Below are positions 63,961 to 64,000 of a stretch of 64,000 nt of DNA, in pieces. Under the pieces are notes generated by a model. The model made no database searches and was not told the DNA's origin. It worked only from the letters and a program-made list of their open reading frames with translations. Made by a program: the position numbers and the translations under genes. This DNA is from Hydractinia symbiolongicarpus (lineage: Eukaryota; Cnidaria; Hydrozoa; Anthoathecata; Hydractiniidae). Position 1 is the first letter of the stretch; every line of letters starts with the position of its first letter. The stretch spans positions 19,195,501 to 19,259,500 of the forward strand of contig NC_079881.1 of NCBI RefSeq assembly GCF_029227915.1, in the 5' to 3' direction.

Positions 63961-64000
63961 AACAATGTCAGAAATAACACATCTCAAATATGTACATCCT

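Noticed and set aside
1-64000. CRISPR arrays, bacterial promoters or ribosome-binding sites
   Set aside because: The repeats seen are transposon-type and the genes have spliceosomal introns; nothing prokaryotic was found.

Overview
This looks like a window from an AT-rich animal genome. Genes have GT-AG introns and AATAAA poly(A) signals, and nothing looks like a bacterial operon, RBS or CRISPR array. The transposon mix (DIRS, Helitron, PIF/Harbinger with Myb/SANT-like partners, PiggyBac, hAT, Tc1, Gypsy, R2/NeSL-like LINEs, HECT-bearing and THAP-type genes) suggests a cnidarian or similar marine invertebrate. That placement is inference from protein families, not a species call. No tRNA, rRNA or confidently intact host gene was seen.

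Layout. 1-3.5 kb: repeats, two perfect hairpins and a 61-bp duplication. 3.5-11.9 kb: a large Helitron with three genes: a Rep (HUH-Y2) protein carrying an N-terminal ubiquitin-specific-protease-like domain, a stop-riddled PIF1 helicase, and a four-exon RPA-like ssDNA-binding protein with a MITE in its third intron. 12-19.5 kb: gene-poor, with a decayed reverse transcriptase on the minus strand invaded by a MITE-like repeat. 19.55-24.0 kb: a nearly complete DIRS element (gag, RT/RNase H/methyltransferase-like, tyrosine recombinase, 89-bp inverted repeats) broken by a G19 run; just after it lies the orphan last exon of an RGG-type RNA-binding protein. 25-36 kb: two halves of an R2/NeSL-like LINE in opposite orientation, a decayed multi-exon gene and a THAP pseudogene between them, a Tc1 pseudogene, and a third LINE fragment. 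36.04-42.61 kb: a 6.57-kb TIR transposon with a 6-bp target duplication, carrying a HECT ubiquitin ligase and a DDE integrase-type transposase, inserted at the end of that third LINE copy, whose 3' UTR resumes at 42.6 kb. 44-53 kb: decayed Myb/SANT-like, PIF/Harbinger, mini-Helitron, Gypsy, hAT and PiggyBac remnants. 54-63.5 kb: a decayed minus-strand HECT-type gene split by a Harbinger/SANT remnant, a near full-length LINE (57.7-62.07 kb) and a TIR element.

The main theme is ubiquitin-pathway enzymes inside unrelated mobile elements: a USP-like protease fused to a Helitron Rep, a USP fused behind the endonuclease of a LINE, and a HECT E3 ligase carried by a DDE transposon. A second theme is structure in the LINE UTRs: three successive GGGG...CCCC units in the 3' UTR of two copies, also present alone as a tandem pair at 48.8-49.0 kb, and a shared GC-rich hairpin in the 5' UTR.

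Most genes are broken. The most intact are the Helitron Rep ORF, the transposon HECT gene (689 aa over two exons with a matching splice phase) and the DIRS ORFs.
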